DNA of 5,010 bases from Xanthobacteraceae bacterium (GCA_030044035.1 JASHWN010000079.1:1-5010), one strand, 5' to 3'; counted from the stretch's first letter, positions 1-5,010 are shown. Notes: generated by a model not told the origin, from the sequence alone. Numbers and translations are program-made.

Positions 1-291
1 GCGCGCGCCTGGCTCGATGTGATGGAAAAAGGCCCGGGCTTTTCCAAGCTGCTGTGGGATTTTGTCGACGGGCGGCCCAAAGAGAACCGCTACAAAAGCA
101 TTGCGCAGATCCCCGACGAGACCCCGGTGTCGCGCGCGATGTCGAAGGAGCTGGCGCGACGCGGCTTCAAGTTCTGCGGCCCGACCATCGTCTACGCCTT
201 CATGCAGGCGACCGGCATCGTCAACGACCATTTGGTGACGTGCCACTGGCATGACGTCGTCGCCAAGCTCGGGCAACGCGGCCGTGGCTGA
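1..291 (+). CDS. tag: DNA-3-methyladenine glycosylase I, C-terminal half (5' end outside window)
   Basis: This is the last 96 residues of a Tag-type glycosylase, which cuts 3-methyladenine from alkylated DNA as the first step of cytoplasmic base-excision repair. The frame is open from base 1, so the start lies upstream; E. coli Tag has about 187 residues, so roughly half is present. What identifies it is the run GFKFCGPTIVYAFMQATG followed by VNDHLVTC, which matches the Tag C-terminus. In the family, the His and Cys of this last motif (codons at 229-231 and 241-243) help bind a structural zinc, and both are present. The stop TGA is at 289-291. The methionine codons at 19 and 22 are internal, not starts. 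The next gene begins within or one base after this end, suggesting cotranscription. Identity is confident; completeness of the N-terminus cannot be judged. Confidence 0.95.
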   Translation, partial: ARAWLDVMEKGPGFSKLLWDFVDGRPKENRYKSIAQIPDETPVSRAMSKELARRGFKFCGPTIVYAFMQATGIVNDHLVTCHWHDVVAKLGQRGRG

Positions 292-919
292 GATGTTGCA
301 CCGGCTCAAGCCGTCGACCGATACGGTAACCGACACGCGCGCCTGGCAGCGCATGTTGTCGGGGCGGCGGCTCGATCTGCTCGATCCCTCCGCGCTCGAT
401 ATCGAGATCGAGGACATCGCCCACGGGCTTGCCCGCGTGGCGCGCTGGAACGGCCAGACGGTCGGTGCGCATATCTTCTCGGTGGCGCAGCATTGCTTGT
501 TGGTCGAAGCGCTGGCACGGCTGAAGGCGCCGCGCCTCGACCGCAGCCGCCGGCTCGCCATTTTGCTGCACGACGCGCCCGAATACGTGATCGGCGATAT
601 GATCTCGCCGTTCAAGGCGGTGATCGGCGATGCCTATAAGGCCGTCGAGCGCCGCCTGCTCACGGCGATCCATCGCCGCTTCGGGCTGCCGGCGCAGTCC
701 GCGCCGGAACTGGAGCGGCTGATCAAAGCCGCAGACCGGCAGGCCGCCTATCTGGAAGCGACGCGGCTCGCCGGCTTCGCCCACACCGAGGCGCGGCGGT
801 TTTTTGGGACGCCCCCGCGCATCGCGCCGTCCATGGAGCGCGATTATTTGAAACCCTGGCCCGCCGAAACCGCGCAAGCGCGCTATCTGGAGCGGTTCAC
901 GAAGCTCTCTGGCGGCTGA
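251..919 (+). CDS. HD-domain hydrolase, YfbR/YfdR-like (putative nucleotidase/phosphohydrolase)
   Basis: This 222-residue protein belongs to the HD metal-dependent phosphohydrolases, nearest in pattern to the YfbR/YfdR-like group, some of which remove phosphate from (deoxy)nucleoside monophosphates. Visible motifs are RWNGQT (65-70), FSVAQH with the probable metal ligand H81, the HD doublet H107-D108 in LLHDAPEY with a possible catalytic E111, and D162 in KAADRQ. These match the spacing of an intact HD active site. The protein has no signal peptide or membrane segment, so it is cytoplasmic. Start choice is uncertain. ATG at 251 overlaps tag by 41 bp; ATG at 293 (residue 15) starts one base after the tag stop. 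Neither has a good Shine-Dalgarno site, and family similarity seems to begin near RAWQRML (residue 30), so 293 is quite possible. Position after tag suggests a nucleotide or DNA sanitation role, which is inference. The true substrate is unknown. Confidence 0.88.
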   Translation: MTSSPSSGNAAVAEMLHRLKPSTDTVTDTRAWQRMLSGRRLDLLDPSALDIEIEDIAHGLARVARWNGQTVGAHIFSVAQHCLLVEALARLKAPRLDRSRRLAILLHDAPEYVIGDMISPFKAVIGDAYKAVERRLLTAIHRRFGLPAQSAPELERLIKAADRQAAYLEATRLAGFAHTEARRFFGTPPRIAPSMERDYLKPWPAETAQARYLERFTKLSGG

Positions 920-958
920 CCCGTCTTACTCGCGCCATCAACGCTATTATATCAGCTA

Positions 959-1010
959 CGAAAGATCGCCTTACTCATGATTCTCGAAAGATCGCCCGAC
1001 CCATGATTCA
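959..1010 (+). repeat. 26-bp imperfect tandem duplication spanning the phosphatase start
   Basis: Two head-to-tail copies, 959-984 and 985-1010, agree at 22 of 26 positions. The first 12 bases (CGAAAGATCGCC) and the start-site block CATGATT are identical in both. The second copy contains the likely start codon of the phosphatase at 1003; the first has the equivalent ATG at 977. Because 26 is not a multiple of three, the two ATGs are in different frames. The unit therefore duplicates a whole translation-start region, not coding sequence alone. Confidence 0.9.
977..1006 (+). CDS. Possible nine-codon upstream ORF overlapping the phosphatase start
   Basis: The ATG in the first repeat copy opens a very short frame that reads MILERSPDP and then TGA at 1004-1006. 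Its stop overlaps the phosphatase start codon at 1003-1005 in an ATGA arrangement, the classic geometry for translational coupling or reinitiation. It is flanked by the same bases as the downstream start, so if that site recruits ribosomes this one may too. No strong Shine-Dalgarno site is visible before either ATG; only the weak purine run GAAAGA lies upstream of each. Such a frame can arise by chance from the duplication, so expression is unproven. Confidence 0.35.
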   Translation: MILERSPDP

Positions 1011-1509
1011 CGTCTGCTCGCTGGCGCGCTTGCATGACACCGTCGCGGAGACCGGCGCTCGCCACGTCGTTTCGTTGTTGGACGAAGCGTTCCATATCGA
1101 GCGGCCGCGGAGCGTCACGGCCGAAAATCATCTGCGGCTGCGGGTGCACGACATTTCGGTTCCGCTCGACGGCTACGTGCTGCCCGAGGAAGAGCACGTC
1201 GCCGATCTGCTCGATTTCGTGCGCGGCTGGGATCGCCGCGCGCCGCTCGTCGTGCACTGCTATGCCGGAATCAGCCGCTCGACCGCGAGCGCCTTCGCCA
1301 GCGTTTGCGCGCTGGTCCCGCATCGCGACGAGGCGAGCATCGCGCAAGCGCTGCGGCGCGCTTCGCCCACCGCGACGCCGAACATGCGCATCGTGTCGCT
1401 CGCCGATCGCCTGCTCGGCCGCGACGGCCGCATGATCTCGGCAATCGAAACCATCGGCCGCGGCGCCATCGCCGCCGAAGCCGAGCCGTTCCGTCTGGAG
1501 CTGGAATAA
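1003..1509 (+). CDS. Small protein tyrosine phosphatase (CX5R, dual-specificity-like)
   Basis: This 168-residue cytoplasmic protein carries the phosphatase signature HCYAGISRST at 85-94, with the nucleophile C86 and phosphate-binding R92 of the CX5R loop both intact. The VHDIS segment (48-52) supplies D50, the likely general acid, in the usual place about 36 residues before the cysteine. The preceding LVVHC strand and the helix after the loop fit the PTP fold, and the length suits the compact bacterial 'tyrosine phosphatase family protein' group. It would hydrolyse a phosphotyrosine or other phosphate ester; the substrate cannot be read from the sequence. The gene follows the HD hydrolase by 83 bp on the same strand, so it may be cotranscribed or use its own promoter in the AT-rich stretch near 941-953. 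Its start lies in the second copy of a 26-bp duplication. It ends 6 bp before a convergent gene. Confidence 0.88.
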   Translation: MIHVCSLARLHDTVAETGARHVVSLLDEAFHIERPRSVTAENHLRLRVHDISVPLDGYVLPEEEHVADLLDFVRGWDRRAPLVVHCYAGISRSTASAFASVCALVPHRDEASIAQALRRASPTATPNMRIVSLADRLLGRDGRMISAIETIGRGAIAAEAEPFRLELE

Positions 1510-1523
1510 CGCCGCTTACGGCG
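1510..1523. other. Small hairpin at the convergent gene junction
   Basis: CGCCG at 1510-1514 and CGGCG at 1519-1523 form a perfect 5-bp GC stem with a four-base loop. It lies directly after the phosphatase stop and includes the TAA stop of the opposing gene. The position between convergent genes suits a transcription end, but no T-tract follows on either strand, so intrinsic termination is not established. Confidence 0.3.
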
Positions 1524-1983
1524 CCGGCTGTGCCACCGACAGCGCGCTCGCCGACTCGCGCGCCGGTCGGCGTGTCGACTCGCGCCGCGTGAGCGCGGCG
1601 CGCGGATTGCGCTGGTGGAAATCGCAATAGGCGAAGCTCAAGCCGGCAATCGAGCCGCGGAAGCTGTAGTAATCGATCTTCTCCACCCGAAAGCACGGAT
1701 CGATCGGCAGCCCGGCGAGGTGGGCGCACATCGAGGTATGCGTCACCCGGATCGTGCCGGGCGGCAGGTGGGCGAACCGCAAGGTGTTGCTGCCCGGCGC
1801 CTGGATCGTGCCGATGATCGAGCCGTCGGCGAAGATGCGGCCGATGCCGCTCGTGCCGTCGAAGCAATCGTAGGCGAACAGCTTGCCGGCGATGAACACG
1901 CGCGCCTGATCGGGCGCAAGCTCCTGGGCGGACGCCGAGGTGGCGGCCAACATGGTTAATCCCAGCACGGCGATACGGACCAT
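1516..1983 (-). CDS. Small exported protein of unknown function, four cysteines
   Basis: The product is predicted to be 155 residues with a Sec signal peptide: a short MVR n-region, a hydrophobic core to about residue 15, and an ASA|Q cleavage site after residue 19. The start at 1983 is chosen because GGAGG sits five bases upstream and the signal peptide then begins correctly; the frame is open up to 2058, and ATG 2046 (preceded by GAGG) is a weaker alternative. The mature part has four cysteines (C40, C86, C97, C120), which could form two disulfides in the periplasm, in contexts YDCFDGTSGIGRIFADGS, SMCAHLAG, DPCFRV and FAYCDFH. It resembles conserved hypothetical proteins of Hyphomicrobiales, from memory; I do not recognise a named domain. 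After about residue 125 the sequence turns into a basic, low-complexity tail with an RES repeat, unlike the folded part. It is convergent with the phosphatase gene, and function is unknown. Confidence 0.8.
   Translation of the reverse strand: MVRIAVLGLTMLAATSASAQELAPDQARVFIAGKLFAYDCFDGTSGIGRIFADGSIIGTIQAPGSNTLRFAHLPPGTIRVTHTSMCAHLAGLPIDPCFRVEKIDYYSFRGSIAGLSFAYCDFHQRNPRAALTRRESTRRPARESASALSVAQPAP
1581..1602. other. Perfect 9-bp GC hairpin inside the tail of the secreted-protein gene
   Basis: CGCGCCGCG at 1581-1589 and CGCGGCGCG at 1594-1602 are exact inverted copies around a TGAG loop. The stem is all G/C and would be very stable in either transcript. It encodes part of the basic tail of the minus-strand gene, some 70 bp from its stop. 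No T-tract adjoins it. It could act as a bidirectional transcription barrier between the convergent genes or be a by-product of high GC. Confidence 0.5.
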
Positions 1984-1988
1984 AGGCG

Positions 1989-1993
1989 CCTCC
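1989..1993 (-). promoter_or_regulatory. Shine-Dalgarno site deciding the start of the secreted-protein gene
   Basis: On the minus strand GGAGG occurs at 1993-1989, five bases before ATG 1983. It is the strongest ribosome-binding match in the window and picks this ATG over the in-frame ATGs at 1998, 2046 and 2058. Confidence 0.75.
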
Positions 1994-2014
1994 GTCATGG
2001 CACGCGACGCGACA

Positions 2015-2031
2015 TTAACGAAATTCCTTAA
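2015..2031. promoter_or_regulatory. AT-rich 17-bp imperfect palindrome, candidate operator
   Basis: The sequence TTAACGAAATTCCTTAA is symmetric as TTAA-n-GAA-n-TTC-n-TTAA; seven of eight arm positions pair. It sits 31 bases upstream of the secreted-protein start (1983) in an otherwise GC-rich gap, where a transcription factor site or part of a promoter would be expected. The TTAACG on its left is repeated directly at 2028-2033. No regulator gene lies nearby to name as the binder. Confidence 0.4.
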
Positions 2032-2093
2032 CGGTCTCCTTACCATGGCGCCTCGCATGCTTCCTCAATGCCGTGGCCGAATTGTGCCCGTTT

Positions 2094-3080
2094 TTACGCG
2101 ATTTTCACCACAATGCGGCCGCGCACCTGGCCCTCGACGATACGCCGCCCGGCGTCGATGACGTCGGCAAGCGCAATCTCGTTGGTCATCGTCGCCATCT
2201 TGCCCCGGTCGAGGTCCGTTTCCAATCGGCGCCAGGCCTCCTGCCGCAGCGGCAACGCACACATGACCGAATCGATCCCTCGCAGCGATACCCCGCGCAA
2301 GATGAATGGCGCTACGGTTACCGGCAAGTCCATTCCGCCGGCGAGCCCGCAAGCCGCCACGCTTCCGCCGTAGCGTGTCATGGAAAGCACATTGGCGAGC
2401 GTGGCCGAGCCGACCGTGTCGATGCCGCCGGCCCAGCGTTCCTTGGCGAGCGGCCGCGGCTGGCCGGAAAGCTCTTTGCGGTCGATCACCTCGGCAGCGC
2501 CGAGCTCTTTGAGATACGGCGCTTCGGCCGGGCGGCCGGTCGAGGCCGTCACCGCGTAGCCGAGCTTGGCGAGCAGCGCCACGGCGACCGAGCCGACCCC
2601 GCCGGCGGCTCCGGTGACCACCACCGCACCGCGCGCCGGCGTGATGCCGTCACGCTCGAGCGCCATCACCGCCAGCATGGCCGTATAGCCGGCGGTGCCG
2701 ATGGCCATGGCGTCGCGCGCCGCCATGCTCGCCGGCAGCCGAACGAGCCAATCGCCCTTGACGCGGGCCTTTTGCGCGTAGGCGCCGAGATGCGTCTCGC
2801 CGAGGCCCCAGCCGTTGAGGATTACCTGGTCGCCGGCGCGCCAACCGGGATGCGACGAGCTCTCCACGGTGCCGGCGAAATCGATTCCGGCGATCATCGG
2901 AAAGCGGCGCACCACCGGCGCCTTGCCGGTCAGCGCCAGGCCGTCCTTGTAGTTCACCGTCGACCATTCGGGACGGACGTCGACGTCGCCGTCCATCAAA
3001 TCCTTTGCGTCGAAATCGGCGAGGCGGACGCTCTGCGCGGCTTCGGTCTTGTCGATGACGACGGCCTTGAATGTCGGCAT
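2094..3080 (-). CDS. acuI: Acrylyl-CoA reductase (NADPH), AcuI/YhdH-type MDR oxidoreductase
   Basis: This 328-residue zinc-independent medium-chain dehydrogenase/reductase matches the AcuI/YhdH group, which reduces acrylyl-CoA to propionyl-CoA with NADPH, both clearing a toxic electrophile and serving three-carbon assimilation. Diagnostic points are VNYKDGLAL at 42-50, IAGIDFAGTV at 63-72 in the catalytic domain, the Rossmann loop TGAAGGVGSVA at 156-166, and STGR at 180-183, where NADPH-preferring members hold the 2'-phosphate. AxCGLAGG and the C-terminal GRIVVKI are also typical, and the length equals the usual family size. No membrane or export signal is seen. The ATG at 3078-3080 has GGAAG five bases before it and lies 12 bp after the transporter stop, so the two genes almost surely share one transcript. 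Some relatives are annotated only as quinone oxidoreductase; family membership is firm and acrylyl-CoA as substrate is likely but unproven here. Confidence 0.9.
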   Translation of the reverse strand: MPTFKAVVIDKTEAAQSVRLADFDAKDLMDGDVDVRPEWSTVNYKDGLALTGKAPVVRRFPMIAGIDFAGTVESSSHPGWRAGDQVILNGWGLGETHLGAYAQKARVKGDWLVRLPASMAARDAMAIGTAGYTAMLAVMALERDGITPARGAVVVTGAAGGVGSVAVALLAKLGYAVTASTGRPAEAPYLKELGAAEVIDRKELSGQPRPLAKERWAGGIDTVGSATLANVLSMTRYGGSVAACGLAGGMDLPVTVAPFILRGVSLRGIDSVMCALPLRQEAWRRLETDLDRGKMATMTNEIALADVIDAGRRIVEGQVRGRIVVKIA

Positions 3081-3092
3081 CGCGGCTTCCGC

Positions 3093-4346
3093 TCACGCCG
3101 CAACGGGCGCGGCGCGCACGACCGGCTTCTCCACGATCGGCACGTTGATCACGGCCGAGAGCAAGCCGAACAGGATCGCCAGCCACCACACCGGATTGTA
3201 CGAGCCGGTGCGGTCGAACACGATGCCGCCGAGCCAGACGCCGAGAAAGCCGCCGACCTGGTGACTGAAAAACGCGAAGCCCGCGAGCGTGGCGAGCCAG
3301 CGCGTGCCGAACAGCACGGCGATGATGCCGTTGGTCGGCGGCACGGTCGACAGCCACATCAATCCCATCACCGCGCCGAACATGAGGCAGCTGAACGTCG
3401 TGACCGGGAACGAGATGAACGCCAGGATGGCGGCGGCGCGCACGAAATAGATGAACGACAGCAGATAGCGTTTCGGCATGCGGTCGCCGAGCCAGCCGGA
3501 CGTCACCGAGCCGACGATGTTGAACAGCCCGATGGTCGCCAGCGTCCAGCCGCCGACCTGGGCCGACAAGCCGCGGTCGACCAGATAGGACGGCATGTGC
3601 ACGGTGATGAATGCAAGCTGAAAACCGCACGTGAAGTAGCCAAGCACCAGCAGCACGTAGGAGCGCTGCGCGAATGCTTCGCCGATCGCCTGACGCAACG
3701 ATTGCGGCGCGGCCTCCTTGATCTTCTCGGCCGGCGGCGTCACCAGCGCGGACGACAGCGGCAGGATGAAGAGCATGCTGACGGCAAAAATGGTCAGCGT
3801 GGTTTGCCAGCCGAACGAATCCATCAGCGCCACCGCGACCGGCGAATAGAGAAATTGCCCGAACGAGCCGGCCGCGGTGCCGAAGCCGAAGGCGCGCGAG
3901 CGCCATTCCTTCGGCACCAGCTTGCCGAACGCGGCGAGCAGAACCATGAACGAGCAACCGGACAGGCCGAAGCCGATCAGCACGCCGGCGGAAACGTCGA
4001 GCACCGGCGCGCTGGTCGAATGCGCCATCAGCGCCAGGCCGGTGGCGTACATCAGCGCGCCGGCGCACAGCACGCGCGCCGTGCCGAAGCGGTCGGCAAT
4101 GATTCCGGCGAGCGGCTGGCCGAGGCCCCACAGCAGGTTCTGCAAGGCGAGCGCGAAGGCGAAGACGTCACGGCCCCAATGATTCGCCGTCGACAGCGGC
4201 GTGAGAAAAAAGCCGAGCGTCGAGCGCGGCCCGAACGACATCAGCCCGATCAGGCAACCGAAGCCGACGATCAGCACCGGCGTGCGCCATGTGGCGACAA
4301 CGGATGCGCCTGGCGCGGCATTGAAACGATTATCGACGTTCGCCAT
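3093..4346 (-). CDS. MFS transporter, OFA/monocarboxylate-like, 12 membrane segments
   Basis: The 417-residue product has about 12 hydrophobic segments in two halves and belongs to the major facilitator superfamily, most like the oxalate/formate antiporter and monocarboxylate-type members. The signature loop between helices 2 and 3 is present (GIIADRFGTARV, residues 81-92) and echoed between helices 8 and 9 (GWLGDRMPKR, 284-293). The C-terminal SHQVGGFLGVWLGG and DRTGSYNPVWW are frequent in this branch. It would act in the inner membrane on a small organic anion; the substrate is not visible. The start at 4346 is chosen because GGGGCG lies just upstream and a plausible promoter covers 4387-4415. 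Longer readings from ATG 4391 or TTG 4415 would place the start inside that promoter and add a non-family N-terminus. The acrylyl-CoA reductase gene follows after 12 bp, suggesting substrate and enzyme are linked. Confidence 0.88.
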   Translation of the reverse strand: MANVDNRFNAAPGASVVATWRTPVLIVGFGCLIGLMSFGPRSTLGFFLTPLSTANHWGRDVFAFALALQNLLWGLGQPLAGIIADRFGTARVLCAGALMYATGLALMAHSTSAPVLDVSAGVLIGFGLSGCSFMVLLAAFGKLVPKEWRSRAFGFGTAAGSFGQFLYSPVAVALMDSFGWQTTLTIFAVSMLFILPLSSALVTPPAEKIKEAAPQSLRQAIGEAFAQRSYVLLVLGYFTCGFQLAFITVHMPSYLVDRGLSAQVGGWTLATIGLFNIVGSVTSGWLGDRMPKRYLLSFIYFVRAAAILAFISFPVTTFSCLMFGAVMGLMWLSTVPPTNGIIAVLFGTRWLATLAGFAFFSHQVGGFLGVWLGGIVFDRTGSYNPVWWLAILFGLLSAVINVPIVEKPVVRAAPVAA

Positions 4347-4386
4347 TGTCGCCCCGGCAACGCGATGGACTGGCAAAAAGCGGCGC

Positions 4387-4415
4387 AGCATAATGGCAAT
4401 AACACCGTCGCCCAA
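4387..4415 (-). promoter_or_regulatory. Candidate sigma-70-type promoter for the MFS–acuI operon
   Basis: On the minus strand TTGGGC (4415-4410) and TATGCT (4392-4387) are separated by exactly 17 bases, matching the -35 and -10 consensus at three and four of six positions. Transcription would begin near 4380, giving a leader of about 35 bases before the ATG at 4346. The match is moderate, but its placement agrees with the start chosen from the ribosome site. Confidence 0.4.
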
Positions 4416-4455
4416 ACGAAATTTGCCGCCCTAACGACCGCAGCGCGCATGGCTG

Positions 4456-4469
4456 GCCCGCTTTCGGGC
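4456..4469. other. Small GC hairpin in the nadC leader
   Basis: GCCCG (4456-4460) and CGGGC (4465-4469) form a perfect 5-bp stem around CTTT, about 46 bases before the nadC start in the divergent intergenic region (4347-4515). There is no following T-tract. It may be a leader structure or operator, or nothing; the rest of this intergenic stretch shows no recognisable riboswitch. Confidence 0.3.
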
Positions 4470-4515
4470 GCATGGGTTTGCCATCGCCGCCGCTCCCGAT
4501 TATGGATTTCCGCCG

Positions 4516-5010
4516 ATGTCGCTGTTCTGTCCCGACGCGTTTTTGTCGCCGCTCGAGGTCGAAGCCGCGGTCACCCGCGCGCTCGAAGAAGATCTCGGGC
4601 GCGCCGGCGACATTACCTCGATCGCTACCGTGCCGGAGGATACCCCTGGCCGCGCCTTGGTCGTGGCGCGCAAGCCTGGCGTTGTCTCCGGCCTGCCGCT
4701 GGTCGAGGCTTCCTTCCGCAGGCTGTCGCCGCTCATCAAGATCGAAGCGAGCGCCCGCGACGGCGCGCCGATCGCCGCCGGCGCCAAGCTGATGCGCGTC
4801 GAAGGCGACGCGCGCGCCATCCTCGGCGCCGAACGCAGCGCGCTCAATTTCACCGGCCACTTGTCCGGCATCGCCACCGCGACGGCGGAGTTCGTCAAGC
4901 GCATTGCCCACACCAAGGCGCGCATCGTCTGCACGCGCAAGACCACGCCCGGCCGCGCTCTGGTCGTGGCGCGCAAGGCCGGAATCGTCTCCGGCCTGCC
5001 GCTGGTCGAA
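4516..5010 (+). CDS. nadC: Nicotinate-nucleotide pyrophosphorylase (quinolinate phosphoribosyltransferase), 3' end outside window; internally rearranged
   Basis: The first 146 residues are a typical NadC N-terminal part. NadC condenses quinolinate with PRPP to nicotinate mononucleotide in cytoplasmic de novo NAD synthesis. Seen in order are EEDLGRAGDITSIAT (24-38), RKPGVVSGLPLVE (52-64), ERSALNFTGHLSGIATATA (106-124) and CTRKTTPG (139-146), whose R141 and K142 bind the phosphates and carboxylates. Family members then continue with a LRALEKYAV-type sequence and a glycine-rich region. Here the frame instead reads RALVVARKAGIVSGLPLVE (147-165), a near-copy of residues 46-64, up to the window edge. 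The frame stays open. Start ATG 4516 follows a weak GGAT; no in-frame alternative lies just upstream. The gene is divergent from the MFS operon with no nadA or nadB on this side. Either the protein has a duplicated N-terminal segment (about 100 residues longer than the usual 280-290) or the assembly is chimeric here. Confidence 0.88.
   Translation, partial: MSLFCPDAFLSPLEVEAAVTRALEEDLGRAGDITSIATVPEDTPGRALVVARKPGVVSGLPLVEASFRRLSPLIKIEASARDGAPIAAGAKLMRVEGDARAILGAERSALNFTGHLSGIATATAEFVKRIAHTKARIVCTRKTTPGRALVVARKAGIVSGLPLVE
4642..4707 (+). repeat. First copy of a 66-bp in-frame repeat inside nadC
   Basis: This block encodes NadC residues 43-64 in their normal place. It matches 4945-5010 at 56 of 66 bases with an offset of 303 bp, exactly 101 codons. 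Confidence 0.9.
4945..5010 (+). repeat. Second, displaced copy of the nadC repeat, cut by the window edge
   Basis: The copy joins the TRKTTPG motif at a short shared sequence encoding TPG and runs to the last base, so its full length is unknown. Twenty of 22 encoded residues equal the first copy; the two changes are Pro to Ala and Val to Ile, and the other base differences are silent. This is divergence under protein-level constraint, not a simple recent duplication. Confidence 0.9.

Noticed and set aside
221..877. Minus-strand open frame of 218 codons opposite the HD hydrolase
   Set aside because: The plus strand has intact HD motifs; this frame is Arg/Gly-rich with no family resemblance.
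925..953. Promoter in the AT-rich TATTATATC stretch before the phosphatase
   Set aside because: A -10-like TATTAT or TATATC is visible, but no acceptable -35 lies at 16-18 bp, so it is mentioned only in the gene entry.
1271..1867. Minus-strand open frame of 198 codons across the phosphatase and secreted-protein genes
   Set aside because: It conflicts with two better genes and consists largely of Arg/Ala/His runs.
2015..2031. CtrA-binding box (TTAA-N7-TTAA)
   Set aside because: The spacing between the TTAA half-sites is nine bases, not seven, so the site does not meet the consensus; it was kept only as a generic palindrome.
2071..2095. Terminator on the plus strand ending in TTTTT near 2091
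   Set aside because: Only a three- or four-base stem precedes the T-run, and no plus-strand gene ends there.
2650..4131. A 493-codon open frame on the minus strand spanning the transporter and reductase genes
   Set aside because: It overlaps two well-identified genes in another frame, is extremely Arg/Ala-rich, and has no recognisable domain. Long shadow frames are common in high-GC coding DNA.
4478..4506. Promoter for nadC (TTGCCA, 17 bp, TATGGA)
   Set aside because: The -35 match is good, but the -10 matches only three of six, and transcription would start almost at the ATG, requiring a leaderless mRNA.
4330..4911. Minus-strand open frame of 193 codons opposite nadC
   Set aside because: It is antisense to a clear NadC sequence, has the composition of a GC-rich shadow, and shows no motif or ribosome site.

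Overview
The window is a GC-rich, gene-dense chromosomal segment that looks like an alphaproteobacterium of the order Hyphomicrobiales (Bradyrhizobium / Xanthobacteraceae-like). The basis is protein character and codon use rather than a marker gene: nearly all third positions are G or C, genes are tightly packed, and several proteins (the Tag–HD hydrolase–phosphatase trio and the small secreted four-cysteine protein) have the style seen in that order. No RNA gene, insertion sequence, CRISPR array or origin was found.

Layout. Bases 1-1509 carry a plus-strand run: the 3' half of a tag-type 3-methyladenine DNA glycosylase, an HD-domain hydrolase overlapping its end, and a small CX5R protein tyrosine phosphatase. 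The phosphatase start is preceded by a 26-bp tandem duplication that creates a nine-codon upstream ORF ending on the phosphatase start (ATGA). Bases 1516-1983 hold a convergent minus-strand gene for a small exported protein of unknown function. It has a clear Shine-Dalgarno site, a signal peptide and four cysteines, and an odd basic tail that contains a 9-bp perfect hairpin. Its upstream gap holds an AT-rich palindrome. Bases 2094-4346 hold a minus-strand two-gene operon, an MFS transporter followed 12 bp later by an AcuI/YhdH-type acrylyl-CoA reductase (MDR family). A divergent 169-bp control region (4347-4515) separates this operon from nadC (quinolinate phosphoribosyltransferase), which runs off the right end.

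How the genes may work together. Tag and the HD hydrolase fit a DNA/nucleotide maintenance theme, with the phosphatase a likely but loosely linked neighbour. The MFS–AcuI pair suggests uptake of a small carboxylate whose catabolism passes through acrylyl-CoA, which is inference only.

The most unusual observation is at the right edge. After the conserved NadC motif TRKTTPG the reading frame does not continue as NadC normally does. It returns in frame to a diverged (56/66 nt) copy of NadC residues 43-64. Either nadC carries an internal duplication of 101 codons, or the assembly joins two related nadC alleles at a short shared sequence.
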